DNA of 64,000 bases from Roseibium sp. MMSF_3412 (GCF_030733265.1 NZ_JASHJI010000007.1:1-64000); one strand, 5' to 3'. Numbered from the stretch's first letter, positions 16,184 to 24,843 are shown. Translations and numbers: made by a program. Notes: generated from the sequence alone by a model not told the origin.

Positions 16184-17283
16184 TGGCTGAGCCCCGCAGT
16201 TTCAAAGACCGGCTGGACGGTTTCGCCGTCGCCAACATATTCCTGACCGACCACGATCACGGTTACCTCTTCGGGAAGGCCACCCACCCACAGGCCGTCA
16301 TCCTCACCACCGAGGACCTTGACCGGGTAAAACGCGGTCTTGTCGTCGTCATCGACGGCGCGCACGCCAACGATGCCTTCATCGCTCAACGTCAGGATGG
16401 CGGGAGAGATCTTGTGTGCCTTTTCAACCGGCAAGGCCAGCCGCGTCACGGCGGTCACGCCGTCGCGCGCGATCCCGTCCGGGTTCGGCAGTTCGACCTC
16501 AACGCGGAACGTGCGTGTGTCGGGTTCCGAAGACGGGGAGACATAACGGACCTTGCCCGCCATGGTTTCGCCGGTGACCAGCCTGACTTCGGCCGGCATG
16601 CCGATTGAAATCTGACCAATATTGAGTTCGGATACCTGCCCGATGGCAATCATCGGATCGGAATTCACAACAGTTGCGCAGATGCCGCCATTATCAAGCT
16701 GCGCACCGATTTCTGCCATGGGGCTTTCGATGACGCCGCTGATCGGCGAACGGATGATGGTGCGCTCCAGCTCAAGTTCAGCTTCCTTGACGCGTGCGCG
16801 TGCCGCATCAAGGCCGGCCTGCGTTGCAGCGGCACGGGTCTGTGCCGTGAAGCCCTTGTCGGCGAGTTTCGTGGCGGCAGAGTGGTCCAGTTCGGCCTGG
16901 CCGAGAAGCGCCTTGGCTTCCAGGACACCGGCTTCGCGCGAGCCGCGGTCCAGTTCACACAAAACGTCGCCAGCGGCAACATGGGCACCTTCGCGCGCCG
17001 GACGCCGGACAACGTCGTCCTTCGTCTGCGACATGACGGCAACCTTGGCTTCTGCCTCGGTGCGTCCACGGACCTCAAGAATGGCCTGACGGTCTTGCGC
17101 GGTCAGCTTGACAACCTGCACACGGAACATGTCGCCTGCGTTTTCGGCAACGCGTTCGGCTGGTGGCGGGACGGCATTCTCGCCATCGCCGACACCGCCG
17201 ATGACCACGGTGCCGCTCGACATCCAGTAGCCTATGCCTGCGGCAAGGCCCACCGCCATGATATAGGACAACTTAACTTTCAT
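16180..17283 (-). CDS. RND efflux periplasmic adaptor subunit (MFP/HlyD family)
   Basis: A 367-aa adaptor with an N-terminal signal/anchor (VKLSYIMAVGLAAGIGYW), a barrel-sandwich lipoyl domain split by an alpha-helical hairpin (about 120-175), and a beta-barrel domain. The sequence VLCELDRGSREAGVLEAKALL is the standard entry into the hairpin. It links the inner-membrane permease to an outer-membrane channel. No TolC-like gene is nearby, so a channel encoded elsewhere is expected. It overlaps the permease start and lies 24 bases after the PadR gene, forming one operon. Confidence 0.93.
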   Translation of the reverse strand: MKVKLSYIMAVGLAAGIGYWMSSGTVVIGGVGDGENAVPPPAERVAENAGDMFRVQVVKLTAQDRQAILEVRGRTEAEAKVAVMSQTKDDVVRRPAREGAHVAAGDVLCELDRGSREAGVLEAKALLGQAELDHSAATKLADKGFTAQTRAAATQAGLDAARARVKEAELELERTIIRSPISGVIESPMAEIGAQLDNGGICATVVNSDPMIAIGQVSELNIGQISIGMPAEVRLVTGETMAGKVRYVSPSSEPDTRTFRVEVELPNPDGIARDGVTAVTRLALPVEKAHKISPAILTLSDEGIVGVRAVDDDDKTAFYPVKVLGGEDDGLWVGGLPEEVTVIVVGQEYVGDGETVQPVFETAGLSQ

Positions 17284-17307
17284 AGGTCTTCACTCCGAAA
17301 CTCAAAC

Positions 17308-17859
17308 TTACTCGGCGGCGTCGGAAACGGGCCTGGCCGCGTCTTCCGCAATCTTGACGAGTGCATTTCCGTGTTCTTCAAGGTAGGCCAGCGTGCAGTT
17401 CATGCAGGCGATGCCGTAACTTCTGGTCCAGTTGGAGCCGGGATGGCTGCATTCTTCATCCGACTCGGTCAGGAGGCGCAGTTCTTCGAGCACCTGAGCC
17501 TTACGTCTTTCAAGGGCGCGCCGGATGACATCGGGCGGCAATTGCGCGGCATTCAGTGCAATCAGCAAAAACGGGGATTTGAACGTGTCTGGCGCCTGTG
17601 GCTCGCAGAGATATTCGATAAGTTCCGCGTGGCCGGCCTCTGTGATCGAATAGACCTTCCTGGCGGGTTTCCCTGCCTGGGGTTCTTCCCTCACAGTGAC
17701 GAGGCCTTCCGATTCAAGCCGCGCGAGAGCGGGGTAAATCGATCCGAAACTGGCATCGTCAAAATAGCTGAACCGACCGTCGGTCGATTCCTTGCGGATC
17801 TCGTATCCGGTGGCGTCGCCAAAAGACAGGATCGCCAGGCACAGGCTGCGTACACTCAT
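17308..17859 (-). CDS. PadR family transcriptional regulator
   Basis: A 183-aa regulator. The N-terminal PadR winged helix reads SLCLAILSFGDATGYEIRKE, then SFGSIYPALARLESEGLV, and the wing is GKPARKVYSITEAG. A C-terminal dimerisation helix region follows with two Cys in CMNC. The ATG at 17859 has GGAGAG upstream; longer reading frames lack this. It is first in the operon with the RND adaptor and permease, and a 34-base dyad lies 100 bases upstream. It likely represses the pump until a drug-like ligand binds (family knowledge plus context). Confidence 0.9.
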   Translation of the reverse strand: MSVRSLCLAILSFGDATGYEIRKESTDGRFSYFDDASFGSIYPALARLESEGLVTVREEPQAGKPARKVYSITEAGHAELIEYLCEPQAPDTFKSPFLLIALNAAQLPPDVIRRALERRKAQVLEELRLLTESDEECSHPGSNWTRSYGIACMNCTLAYLEEHGNALVKIAEDAARPVSDAAE

Positions 17860-17958
17860 CGGTCTCTCCGTTCCCGAAGGCGTCCCTCCGGATTGACGGC
17901 ATCTCAAAACGCCAGACTGGGCACCGGTTTATATCTCCGGCTGTAGCGTAAAGAGAGG

Positions 17959-17992
17959 TATATGTTGGTTCGATATATCGGACTAATATATA
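17959..17992. promoter_or_regulatory. Long imperfect palindrome, putative PadR operator
   Basis: The dyad is centred in CGATATATCG (17971-17980), a perfect 10-base palindrome. Pairing continues outward with three mismatched pairs to TATAT/ATATA at the ends, giving a 34-base symmetric AT-rich site. It lies about 100 bases upstream of padR on the promoter side. No other repeat is seen in this 312-base gap (17860-18171). Confidence 0.65.
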
Positions 17993-18171
17993 TCATGCTG
18001 AAATGAATCAAGGGTGCGCTGCACAAAAATTTGGGGCTGCGACCAAAATGGTCAATGATGCAGCGGGGGCCGGCGAAGCGCTTTTGACCTGTTCAATTTG
18101 TCACCTTGCTGTTTGTCGCCCGCACTTTAGTTTGGAGAGATGAGTGCAGGGCAGGCACATCGGAGCGACCA

Positions 18172-18546
18172 ATGTCAGACGGGAAACGGGCGGCGGCGCC
18201 GCGCAAACTGAAAGATGAACCGCTCATCCGGCTCGTGGCCATCAACGGCGCGGCCGGGGTTTGCGTCGCCATGCTGGTCATGGGCGGTATTTTCTGGGCC
18301 AATATCGGAAATCTGCGTGTTCTGGTGTCCAAGGCGGAAGATCCGGTTCTGCCGGTCCTGATGCTGGCATTTGCTCTCATCATCACCCTCGGGTCCGTCG
18401 TCATCGGCTCGGCGATCATGCTCCTCGGCAAAAAACACGGAAACGGTGGCTCTTCCGGAGGTACGTTTTTCCACAATTGGACGCAGAGCATGAAACAGGC
18501 GCGCGTCTACGCGCCTGCGCGTGCCGGCGGTTCCCGGAAAAGGTAA
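18172..18546 (+). CDS. Hypothetical two-helix membrane protein
   Basis: A 124-aa protein starting at an ATG with GGAG about 8 bases upstream. Two hydrophobic segments lie at about 24-44 (AAGVCVAMLVMGGIFWANIG) and 62-86 (VLMLAFALIITLGSVVIGSA). The N-terminus is basic (GKRAAAPRKLKDEP), and the C-terminus is Gly/Ser- then Arg-rich, so both ends are probably cytoplasmic. No family is recognised. It stands alone between the PadR operator and a small reverse ORF. Confidence 0.7.
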   Translation: MSDGKRAAAPRKLKDEPLIRLVAINGAAGVCVAMLVMGGIFWANIGNLRVLVSKAEDPVLPVLMLAFALIITLGSVVIGSAIMLLGKKHGNGGSSGGTFFHNWTQSMKQARVYAPARAGGSRKR

Positions 18547-18581
18547 TCGAAACGGGGATGCAGGGCCTCAGCCGGCGCTGC

Positions 18582-18710
18582 CTAGTTTGCGGTGTTGCCA
18601 AGCAGCACCACCGCGCTTGCTTGCGGGGACGTTTCGGAGCCAACGTCTGAAAAGGCGGTCATGGCAGCGGCCGCCAGCAACAGCAGCAGGCCCGCGGATG
18701 ACAGTTTCAT
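18582..18710 (-). CDS. Putative small secreted peptide (42 aa)
   Basis: A 42-aa ORF starting with MKLSSAGLLLLLAAAAM, a textbook signal peptide (Lys, hydrophobic core, small residues near FSDVGSE). The mature tail would be about 20 residues, ending LLGNTAN. AAGGA lies about 9 bases before the ATG. It is too short for ordinary gene calling. Evidence is the signal-peptide pattern plus the ribosome site, so it is moderately supported. Function unknown. Confidence 0.5.
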   Translation of the reverse strand: MKLSSAGLLLLLAAAAMTAFSDVGSETSPQASAVVLLGNTAN

Positions 18711-19034
18711 CTCATCAATCCTTGCGATCATGGCCGTCCCCCAGCTCTGTCCGTGTCATCCTTTTAGTTGCAACGCGCTAAAGCACGGATAATCGCGTGA
18801 TTAAAATTTTATCGTTCTGCGTTTTTCGCTGCTCAAACGGCAGAAGGCTTGCACTCGGGCGAATGTTGCGGTCTTTTGAAAACATCTGATTTGAGAGGGA
18901 ATTTTCAGTTGCGCCGGGGCTGCAACACCGCGCATTAAACACTGCGGACTTGCTGTTTCGGCGTCCCGCGTCCCGCAGTTTGAGCAACCCGTCACCATCC
19001 GTATCGAACCGGATCTGCAACGATGGAGCACGCG
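18711..19034. other. Intergenic region, no gene seen
   Basis: These 324 bases separate the small reverse peptide ORF from the right-going polysaccharide deacetylase gene. The left part is AT-rich (near 18790-18830) and may hold divergent promoters. Frames on both strands lack ribosome sites and family motifs. Confidence 0.5.
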
Positions 19035-19946
19035 ATGAACGACACCTATCCACGCGACATGGTCGGGTATGGCCGGACGCCACCGGACCCGAAGTGGCCC
19101 GGTGGCGCGAAACTCGCGGTCCAGTTCGTCGTGAACTATGAAGAGGGTGGCGAGAACAATATTCTCCACGGTGATCCCGCGTCGGAAGCCTTCCTTTCGG
19201 AAATCGTCGGGGCGCAGCCCTGGCCGGGCAAACGCCACTGGAACATGGAATCGATTTACGAATATGGATCTCGGGCCGGGTTCTGGCGGTTGTGGCGCCT
19301 GTTCACCGAGCGTTCCCTGCCGGTGACGGTTTTTGGTGTGGCAACGGCGCTGATGCGAAACCCCGAAGCTGTCGCGGCGATGAAGGAGGCCGACTGGGAG
19401 ATCGCCTCACATGGCCTGAAATGGATCGAACACGGCGACATGGAAGAAGCCGAGGAGCGGCGGCAGATCCGGGAGGCGATCCGCATTCATGAAGAGGTAA
19501 CCGGTGCGCGCCCGCTAGGCTGGTACACGGGCCGATGTTCCATGCAGACCCAGAAGCTGGTGCTGGAGGAGGGGGGCTTCCTGTATGACTCGGACAGCTA
19601 CGCGGACGATCTGCCGTATTGGGTGGACGGACCCGACGCAGACCATCTGGTCATACCCTATGCGCTCGACACCAATGATATGAGGTTCGCATCGCTGCAA
19701 GGCTTCAATTCGGGTGACCAGTTCTTTGCTTACCTGAAGGATGCGTTCGACACGCTCTATGATGAAGGCCGCCGCGGCGCTCCGAAGATGCTCAACGTCG
19801 GTCTCCATTGCCGGCTTGTAGGCCGGCCAGGACGCGTCGCCGCTCTTGCGAGTTTTCTGGACTACATCGCCAGCCATGCAGATGTCTGGATCACAAGGCG
19901 CATCGACATCGCCTGGCACTGGCACGCGCATCATGGCCGCATTTAG
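19035..19946 (+). CDS. puuE: Polysaccharide deacetylase family protein, PuuE allantoinase-like
   Basis: A 303-aa NodB-fold hydrolase without signal peptide. The start YPRDMVGYGRTPPDPKWPGG and the later FVVNYEEGGENNILHGD, WNMESIYEYGSRAGFWR and IASHGLKW segments are characteristic of the PuuE group, which opens allantoin to allantoate independently of metal in some species. Many relatives are only annotated as allantoinase or chitin deacetylase-like. No other purine-catabolic gene is nearby, so the allantoin role is tentative. The gene is monocistronic. Confidence 0.8.
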   Translation: MNDTYPRDMVGYGRTPPDPKWPGGAKLAVQFVVNYEEGGENNILHGDPASEAFLSEIVGAQPWPGKRHWNMESIYEYGSRAGFWRLWRLFTERSLPVTVFGVATALMRNPEAVAAMKEADWEIASHGLKWIEHGDMEEAEERRQIREAIRIHEEVTGARPLGWYTGRCSMQTQKLVLEEGGFLYDSDSYADDLPYWVDGPDADHLVIPYALDTNDMRFASLQGFNSGDQFFAYLKDAFDTLYDEGRRGAPKMLNVGLHCRLVGRPGRVAALASFLDYIASHADVWITRRIDIAWHWHAHHGRI

Positions 19947-19985
19947 GAGAACTCGGACTATCGATAGCCGGCCCTTGAATAAATA

Positions 19986-20020
19986 AGCCCCGTCAGCCTT
20001 TTCCCGGGCGGCTGACAGGG
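19986..20020 (+). terminator. Hairpin after the PuuE-like gene
   Basis: GTCAGCC (19991-19997) pairs with GGCTGAC (20009-20015), extended by GCCC and GGGC with one bulged base on each side. There is no clear T-run, so termination would be weak or Rho-assisted. Confidence 0.4.
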
Positions 20021-20468
20021 CAATGAAAATTTCTGCTCGCAACAACATCTAGAAATCGCATTTCGTTACGTAAGTAAACATTTCGTTAAATTTAACCTTA
20101 AGATTTAAATCTGCTTGTAAACTTGCCGAATGCTTAACGCTGTGCGTCCGGCTTCGACGATCCGTGCCGCCCGCAGCCGGCCGTGCTGCCGCCTGTACCG
20201 GTCTCACAGATGCCTCATGAATGCAGCGCCGATGGCATTGTGGGGCTCATTGCGGTTCCTGCCTGAAGTGCATCTCATTGAAAAACCCTAATTATTTCCA
20301 TCGTGTTTCAAAATGATACGAAAACCTGTGAATTTCGATGGTTTCCCGGGAAGGGATTTGCATCTCACGGGTTTTGCAGACGGTGGGGGAGTGGAACTGA
20401 TGGGGTGTGGGCCTCGTCGGTTCTCTCGAATGCAAGGCCGGGTGACCGGCTTGTGTTGAACCAGGTGG

Positions 20469-21041
20469 ATGTCGGGCAAACAGACTGTGGATCTCTCAAC
20501 TGTACGTACTGAGGCAGACAGCGTATTCAAAAACCATGTTCTTGGGTTCAAAGACCCGGGAAATCCGCTTTTCCGGACTGTGTGTGTCCCCCGGATTGGC
20601 CAGGATCCGTCAACGACGCGTTTGAGAACAGGCAGTTCCTTTTTGGAATCCGCACATGCGGTGCCTCGAAAACGCAACGCCCAGCCCATTGAAACCGGTT
20701 CAGTAAGGCACATCTCCAAAGCTGATGATGTACCTCGTGGGGCATGCGTGTTGTCGCTGTTTGACGCACGTGCCTCTGGTCATTCCAGAATGGATGAAAC
20801 AGCGCTTCTCAGAAAAAACAGAACCGAAGAACGCGACAACTGTGCCGGTGAGACACCCTTGGTGGATCTGCCGATTGTCGCGGCAAAGAGAGAACAAAAC
20901 TCCATGAAACCACTCATGCGGCAGACATTGAAAAACCGTGGGCAAAGCAGGATCTGTCCGGAAAGCACGATCCTCGTCGGAACATCAACCCTCACAACGC
21001 AGACCCGAGGCGTTGTCTCGAAAAACAGCGGAGGGCTTTGA
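20469..21041 (+). CDS. Uncertain ORF (190 aa)
   Basis: An ATG-initiated frame with a weak AGGTGG upstream that ends two bases before the winged-helix gene. The translation shows no hydrophobic segment or family motif and is rich in Thr, Arg and Ser. Third codon positions are not biased to G/C as in neighbours. The close junction with the next gene hints at coupling, but chance is more likely. Confidence 0.22.
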   Translation: MSGKQTVDLSTVRTEADSVFKNHVLGFKDPGNPLFRTVCVPRIGQDPSTTRLRTGSSFLESAHAVPRKRNAQPIETGSVRHISKADDVPRGACVLSLFDARASGHSRMDETALLRKNRTEERDNCAGETPLVDLPIVAAKREQNSMKPLMRQTLKNRGQSRICPESTILVGTSTLTTQTRGVVSKNSGGL

Positions 21042-21042
21042 G

Positions 21043-21426
21043 ATGAGCCTTGCGCTTGACTACGAAATTGTACACCTGCGCGCACAACTTGAGCAGAAAG
21101 AGGCCAGAATTGCCGAGTTGGAGCGACTCATCGCGGACCAGCAGATCGCCTTTCCGCCCGATTGGGATCTGACGCGCATCCAGACACGCATCCTGAGGTT
21201 TCTGTTGAAGCGGAACTTCGCCAACAGGGAACAGATCCATGCTTTCCTTTACGCGGACCGCGACGATGGCGGACCGGAACTGGAAAACGTGCGTGTGCAT
21301 ATCTGTCTGCTTCGCAAGAAGCTGAAACCGCACGGCGTGAACATCAGTTGGATGGTCGGCATGGGCTACCGTCTCGATGATGAGACGAAAGAAAAGATCC
21401 GGTCTTGTTCCGCGCGGGCGGAGTAG
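21043..21426 (+). CDS. Small coiled-coil, winged-helix (OmpR/PhoB-type) DNA-binding protein
   Basis: A 127-aa protein with GGAGGG just upstream of the ATG. Residues 8-33 are a heptad-like coiled coil (HLRAQLEQKEARIAELERLI). Residues about 45-120 resemble the C-terminal effector domain of OmpR/PhoB response regulators, with IQTRILRFLLKRNFANREQI, then VRVHICLLRKKLKPHG as the recognition helix and VGMGYRLD as the wing. There is no receiver domain, so it would dimerise by the coiled coil and not be phosphorylated. It resembles stand-alone winged-helix proteins found in this order. Target unknown. Confidence 0.75.
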   Translation: MSLALDYEIVHLRAQLEQKEARIAELERLIADQQIAFPPDWDLTRIQTRILRFLLKRNFANREQIHAFLYADRDDGGPELENVRVHICLLRKKLKPHGVNISWMVGMGYRLDDETKEKIRSCSARAE

Positions 21427-21447
21427 GACTCACCAACGACGATCTTG

Positions 21448-21479
21448 AACGGCGAGTGCGTCAGGACGCTCTCGCCGTT
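21448..21479 (+). terminator. Near-perfect 32-base hairpin after the winged-helix gene
   Basis: AACGGCGAG pairs with CTCGCCGTT, and inside it GCGTC pairs with GACGC around a two-base loop, with a single T/T mismatch. It starts 21 bases after the stop. No long T-run follows. A terminator or RNA-stabilising hairpin is likely. Confidence 0.6.
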
Positions 21480-21616
21480 CCGGTTTCCGGCGGAACCAGA
21501 TTAACCTTACCATTTAAAATACAACTTAAAACTGAGCAATTCGTATTGCCTGTTTCGCGTGTATCGCATACCACCGCAAGAGCTTAATATTTTGTTAATT
21601 AAAGCCTGGGGTTGTG

Positions 21617-22009
21617 ATGCGGTTCTTTTTTCGGAATTTCCATATAATTGTATTTGCTTGCTTTTCTCTGTTTGCAGCCGTCTGGGTTGCAACCAGCCCT
21701 GAGCGCACGGAGAGCATGGTTCGCTCCATGGTGGAAGATGCGCGGGAGGTTGAAGGGCTGGCAACTGCCGCCTATCGGGAGTTGCGCGGCTTCCATTGGG
21801 GCGCCGCCTACGATGAATTCGTCACCTTGTATGTTGCCGCAATGCGGATGCCTTCTCTTGTTTTTGAAAGGCTCGCGGAGCGGCTCGACAAGGTCAACGA
21901 AGACATTTCAAAACGAGCGCGGTCCGCGCACCGCCCGTCACCGGAAGCGGAGCAAGAAAAGCGTTTCGCTTTCCATCACGCGCAGGCCAGGGCGAGCGCG
22001 ATGCCTTGA
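21617..22009 (+). CDS. Hypothetical N-terminally anchored protein (130 aa)
   Basis: The N-terminus FFFRNFHIIVFACFSLFAAVWVA is a single membrane helix or signal anchor, followed by a largely helical, charged domain (MVRSMVEDAREVEGLATAA...). No family is recognised. A GTG lies three bases upstream of the ATG. The last 34 bases overlap the end of the converging thiolase gene. The low G+C at the 5' end is due to the Phe-rich helix. Confidence 0.6.
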   Translation: MRFFFRNFHIIVFACFSLFAAVWVATSPERTESMVRSMVEDAREVEGLATAAYRELRGFHWGAAYDEFVTLYVAAMRMPSLVFERLAERLDKVNEDISKRARSAHRPSPEAEQEKRFAFHHAQARASAMP

Positions 22010-23181
22010 CCGACCCCGATGCACATCGTTGCAAGGGCGAGCTTGCCGCCGCGTTTCTTCAGTTCCAGTGCGGCGGAACCCGTAATGCGCGCACCGGACA
22101 TGCCGAGCGGATGACCGAGCGCGATTGCGCCCCCATTCGGGTTCAACGCGTCGCTTTCCTCAGGTAGCCCGAGGTCGCGCATGACAGCAATTGCCTGCGC
22201 CGCGAACGCCTCGTTCAATTCGATCACATCGAATTCACCCGCCGAAAGCCCCAGATGCACGCAGAGTTTCCGCGTTGCCGGCGCAGGGCCGATGCCCATG
22301 ATCCGCGGCGGGACACCGGCGGTCGCGCCGCCCAGGATCCGGGCAATGGGCGAAAGGTTGTATTTGCCGACGGCGGTTTCCGAAGCAAGCAGCAGCGCGG
22401 CAGCGCCATCATTGACGCCGGAGGCGTTTCCGGCAGTGACGGTTCCGTTTTCCCGGAAGGGCGTCTTCAACGCACCGAGCGCTTCTCTCGTGGTGCCGTG
22501 CCTGGGGTGTTCGTCGGCTGTGATCAGGACCGGATCACCCTTCCTCTGAGGTATCGTGACCGGCACGATCTCTTCGGCCAGGCGGCCGTTTTTCTGGGCG
22601 ATTTCCGTCTTTTGCTGGCTCCTGAAGGCGAATTCATCCTGATCGGCACGGGAAATGGAGAAATCCTCGGCAACGTTTTCTGCCGTTTCGGGCATGGAAT
22701 CGATACCGTATTGCCGTTTCAAAAGCGGGTTGACGAACCGCCACCCGATCGTGGTGTCGTAAATCTCGGCCTTTCGCGAAAAGGCCGTATCGGCTTTTGG
22801 CATGACCAGCGGCGCGCGGGACATGCTTTCAACGCCTCCGGCAATGGCAAGGTCCATTTCGCCGGCCTTGATCGCCCGGGCTGCGGTCATGACAGCATCC
22901 ATGCCGGAGCCGCAAAGCCGGTTGAGCGTAAGGCCGGGCACGGTGTCGGGCAGGCCGGCCAGGAGGGTCGACATTCGCGCGACGTTGCGATTGTCTTCGC
23001 CAGCCTGGTTGGCACACCCGTAAAAGACATCATCGAGTTGCGTCCAGTCCGTGTCCTGGTTCCGCTCCATGAGTGCTTCGATCGGAATGGCGCCGAGGTC
23101 ATCTGCCCTGACAGCGGACAGTCCGCCGCCATAACGGCCAATGGGCGTTCGGACGTAGTCGCAGATAAAAACATGGTGCAT
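21976..23181 (-). CDS. pcaF: Acetyl-CoA acyltransferase, 3-oxoadipyl-CoA thiolase-like
   Basis: A 401-aa thiolase. The acyl-accepting Cys is in LNRLCGSGMDAV (about 91). The other active-site motifs are NEAFAAQ, GGAIALGHPLGMSGAR (His about 357) and CIGVGQG (Cys about 387). YGCANQAGEDNRNVARM and SRADQDEFAFRSQQK are what I associate with the PcaF group, which cleaves 3-oxoadipyl-CoA to succinyl-CoA and acetyl-CoA. No other beta-ketoadipate gene is adjacent, so a general ketothiolase role remains possible. Confidence 0.85.
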   Translation of the reverse strand: MHHVFICDYVRTPIGRYGGGLSAVRADDLGAIPIEALMERNQDTDWTQLDDVFYGCANQAGEDNRNVARMSTLLAGLPDTVPGLTLNRLCGSGMDAVMTAARAIKAGEMDLAIAGGVESMSRAPLVMPKADTAFSRKAEIYDTTIGWRFVNPLLKRQYGIDSMPETAENVAEDFSISRADQDEFAFRSQQKTEIAQKNGRLAEEIVPVTIPQRKGDPVLITADEHPRHGTTREALGALKTPFRENGTVTAGNASGVNDGAAALLLASETAVGKYNLSPIARILGGATAGVPPRIMGIGPAPATRKLCVHLGLSAGEFDVIELNEAFAAQAIAVMRDLGLPEESDALNPNGGAIALGHPLGMSGARITGSAALELKKRGGKLALATMCIGVGQGIALALACA

Positions 23182-23278
23182 TGGACATCATCCCGGATAG
23201 CGCGGTCTCTGAGACACGGTCTTGAATAACCTTGCCGCCGATTGCAAGCAAACTCCCCGCGGCTGTCCGGGACAGGGC

Positions 23279-24667
23279 TCAGTCCGTATGGCGGACGATA
23301 TCGTCCTCGGCGAGATAGGTTCCCGACTGCACCTCGATCATCCGCACGGGGATCTTGCCCGGATTGTGCAGGGTGTGCCGCGCGCCGAGCGGAACGTAGG
23401 CGGACTGGTTTTCGGTCAGCAGTCGCGTCTGGCCGTCGATCGTGATTTCCACCGTCCCGGACACGACGATCCAGTGCTCGGTGCGGTGCAGATGGCTTTG
23501 CAGACTGACGCGCTGAGCGGGTTTGATCATCATGGATTGGACCGCAAACCGCTCGCCCGCATTTATCCGTTCCGTGTAGCCCCAGGGTTTGTAGGCGCGT
23601 GTGTGGCGGTCGACTTCGTCGCGGCCTTCGGCTTTCAGCTGATCGACGACTTTTTTGACGTCCTGAGCGCTGTTCTTGTGCGCGACGAGCACGCTGTCGC
23701 TGGTCGCGATCACCATCACGTCTTCAAGTCCGATCACCGAGACAAGACCCTGCTGCGAATAAGCCAGGCAATTGCGGCTGTCGAGAAAGCGCGTATCGCC
23801 CAGGCCGGAATTGCCGCCTTCATCCTTGTCCAGCACGGTCCAGATGGCGGACCAGGAGCCCAGATCGTCCCATTCGGGCGCGACAGGGGCACAGGACACG
23901 TTCCGGGCCTTTTCCATGATGGCGTAGTCGATGGAAATGTCGGCAAGCTTTTCAAAGAGCGCTTCATCGAGCCGGGTGAAATCCAGATCGCTGCGCCGCG
24001 TTTCCATGACCTCGCTGACGGCCTGGTAGAGGTCTGGCTGATGGTTTTTGAATGCGGTAATCATGGTGTCCGCAGAGTAGAGGAAGATGCCCGCATTCCA
24101 GACATAGCTGCCGTCCTCCAGAAAAGCCTTCGCACGGTCAAGATCCGGTTTTTCAACAAACTTTTCGACAGCGCGAACCGCCGTGTCGCCGGGAGCCACC
24201 TTGATGTAACCGTAGCCGGTGTTCGGCTCGGTGGGCGTGATGCCGAAGGTAACGATCGCTCCGTTGCGGGCGGCGTCTTCAGCCGAGCGGACGGTTTTCA
24301 GAAAAACGTCTTCCTTGCGGATCAGATGATCCGAAGGCAACAGGAGAATGAGCGCGTCCGGATCGATTTCCGCTGCGATGATCGCTGCCATCAGCGCAGG
24401 CGGCGCTGTATTCCTGCCAACCGGCTCGAGCAGGATGCTTGTTGCCTCGATGCCCAGGTCGGAGAGCTGTTCGCCCATCTGGAACCTGTGAGTGTTGCTT
24501 CCGATCACGATCGGGTTGGCAAAGCCTGGCTGCCGCACCCTTTTGCAGGTCTTTTGAAACAGGCTTTCGCCTTCGAACAGGGGAAGGAACTGTTTGGGAC
24601 GGTCCTTGCGCGAGAGAGGCCAGAGACGAGAGCCGACACCGCCGGACAAAATGCATGGAAAGATCAT
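23279..24667 (-). CDS. manC: Mannose-1-phosphate guanylyltransferase/mannose-6-phosphate isomerase
   Basis: A 462-aa bifunctional enzyme (AlgA/ManC/XanB type). The N-terminal nucleotidyltransferase has the pyrophosphorylase loop SGGVGSRLWPLSRKDRPKQF and the KFVEKPDLDRA sugar-nucleotide motif. The C-terminal cupin (about 350-455) has RVSLQSHLHRTEHWIVVSG, the zinc-binding type II phosphomannose isomerase motif. It supplies GDP-mannose for exopolysaccharide or LPS. It is monocistronic, with AGGA upstream of the ATG, and divergent from znuC. Confidence 0.93.
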   Translation of the reverse strand: MIFPCILSGGVGSRLWPLSRKDRPKQFLPLFEGESLFQKTCKRVRQPGFANPIVIGSNTHRFQMGEQLSDLGIEATSILLEPVGRNTAPPALMAAIIAAEIDPDALILLLPSDHLIRKEDVFLKTVRSAEDAARNGAIVTFGITPTEPNTGYGYIKVAPGDTAVRAVEKFVEKPDLDRAKAFLEDGSYVWNAGIFLYSADTMITAFKNHQPDLYQAVSEVMETRRSDLDFTRLDEALFEKLADISIDYAIMEKARNVSCAPVAPEWDDLGSWSAIWTVLDKDEGGNSGLGDTRFLDSRNCLAYSQQGLVSVIGLEDVMVIATSDSVLVAHKNSAQDVKKVVDQLKAEGRDEVDRHTRAYKPWGYTERINAGERFAVQSMMIKPAQRVSLQSHLHRTEHWIVVSGTVEITIDGQTRLLTENQSAYVPLGARHTLHNPGKIPVRMIEVQSGTYLAEDDIVRHTD

Positions 24668-24761
24668 GGAACGGATCCTGAGAAAAACCGACTGCAGAGT
24701 TGGTTATACATCCCAGAATGTCTAATTTTATTAACGCGCGCAATCTGCTGCCTGTTCTGAC

Positions 24762-24789
24762 TTGACTGAGTTTTATGTAATAATATAAC
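24762..24789 (+). promoter_or_regulatory. znuC promoter with Zur-box-like dyad
   Basis: TTGACT (24762-24767) and TATAAC (24784-24789) are spaced by 16 bases. GTAATAATATAAC (24777-24789) is a 13-base dyad with one mismatch and resembles the AT-rich Zur box of alphaproteobacteria. It covers the -10, so zinc-loaded Zur from the third gene would block transcription. Confidence 0.6.
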
Positions 24790-24843
24790 GCGGTCTCCGG
24801 TTCTATACTGGAAATCCGGGCGTATTCGGTACAGGCTTGTCAG

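Larger units (their letters stand above)
19947..21042. other. Sparse 1.1-kb region with no confident gene
   Basis: An unusually long gap. It begins with a hairpin at 19986, then an AT-rich tract near 20070-20120 (with TTAAATTTAACCTTAAG) that looks promoter-like. Open frames exist on both strands, the longest at 20469-21041 (+) and 20288-20719 (-). Their codon third positions are less G+C-rich than in neighbouring genes, and neither shows a known motif. It may be a long leader or decayed DNA. Confidence 0.5.

Noticed and set aside
20075-20110. CtrA-type TTAA boxes
   Set aside because: TTAA words are dense, but none has the seven-base spacing of the CtrA consensus; the tract is simply AT-rich.
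20288-20719. A 143-aa minus-strand frame in the sparse region
   Set aside because: No motif, no convincing ribosome site, and it overlaps another equally weak frame.
23222-24760. A 512-aa open frame antisense to manC
   Set aside because: The manC motifs on the other strand are unambiguous; the antisense product has no motif and no ribosome site.
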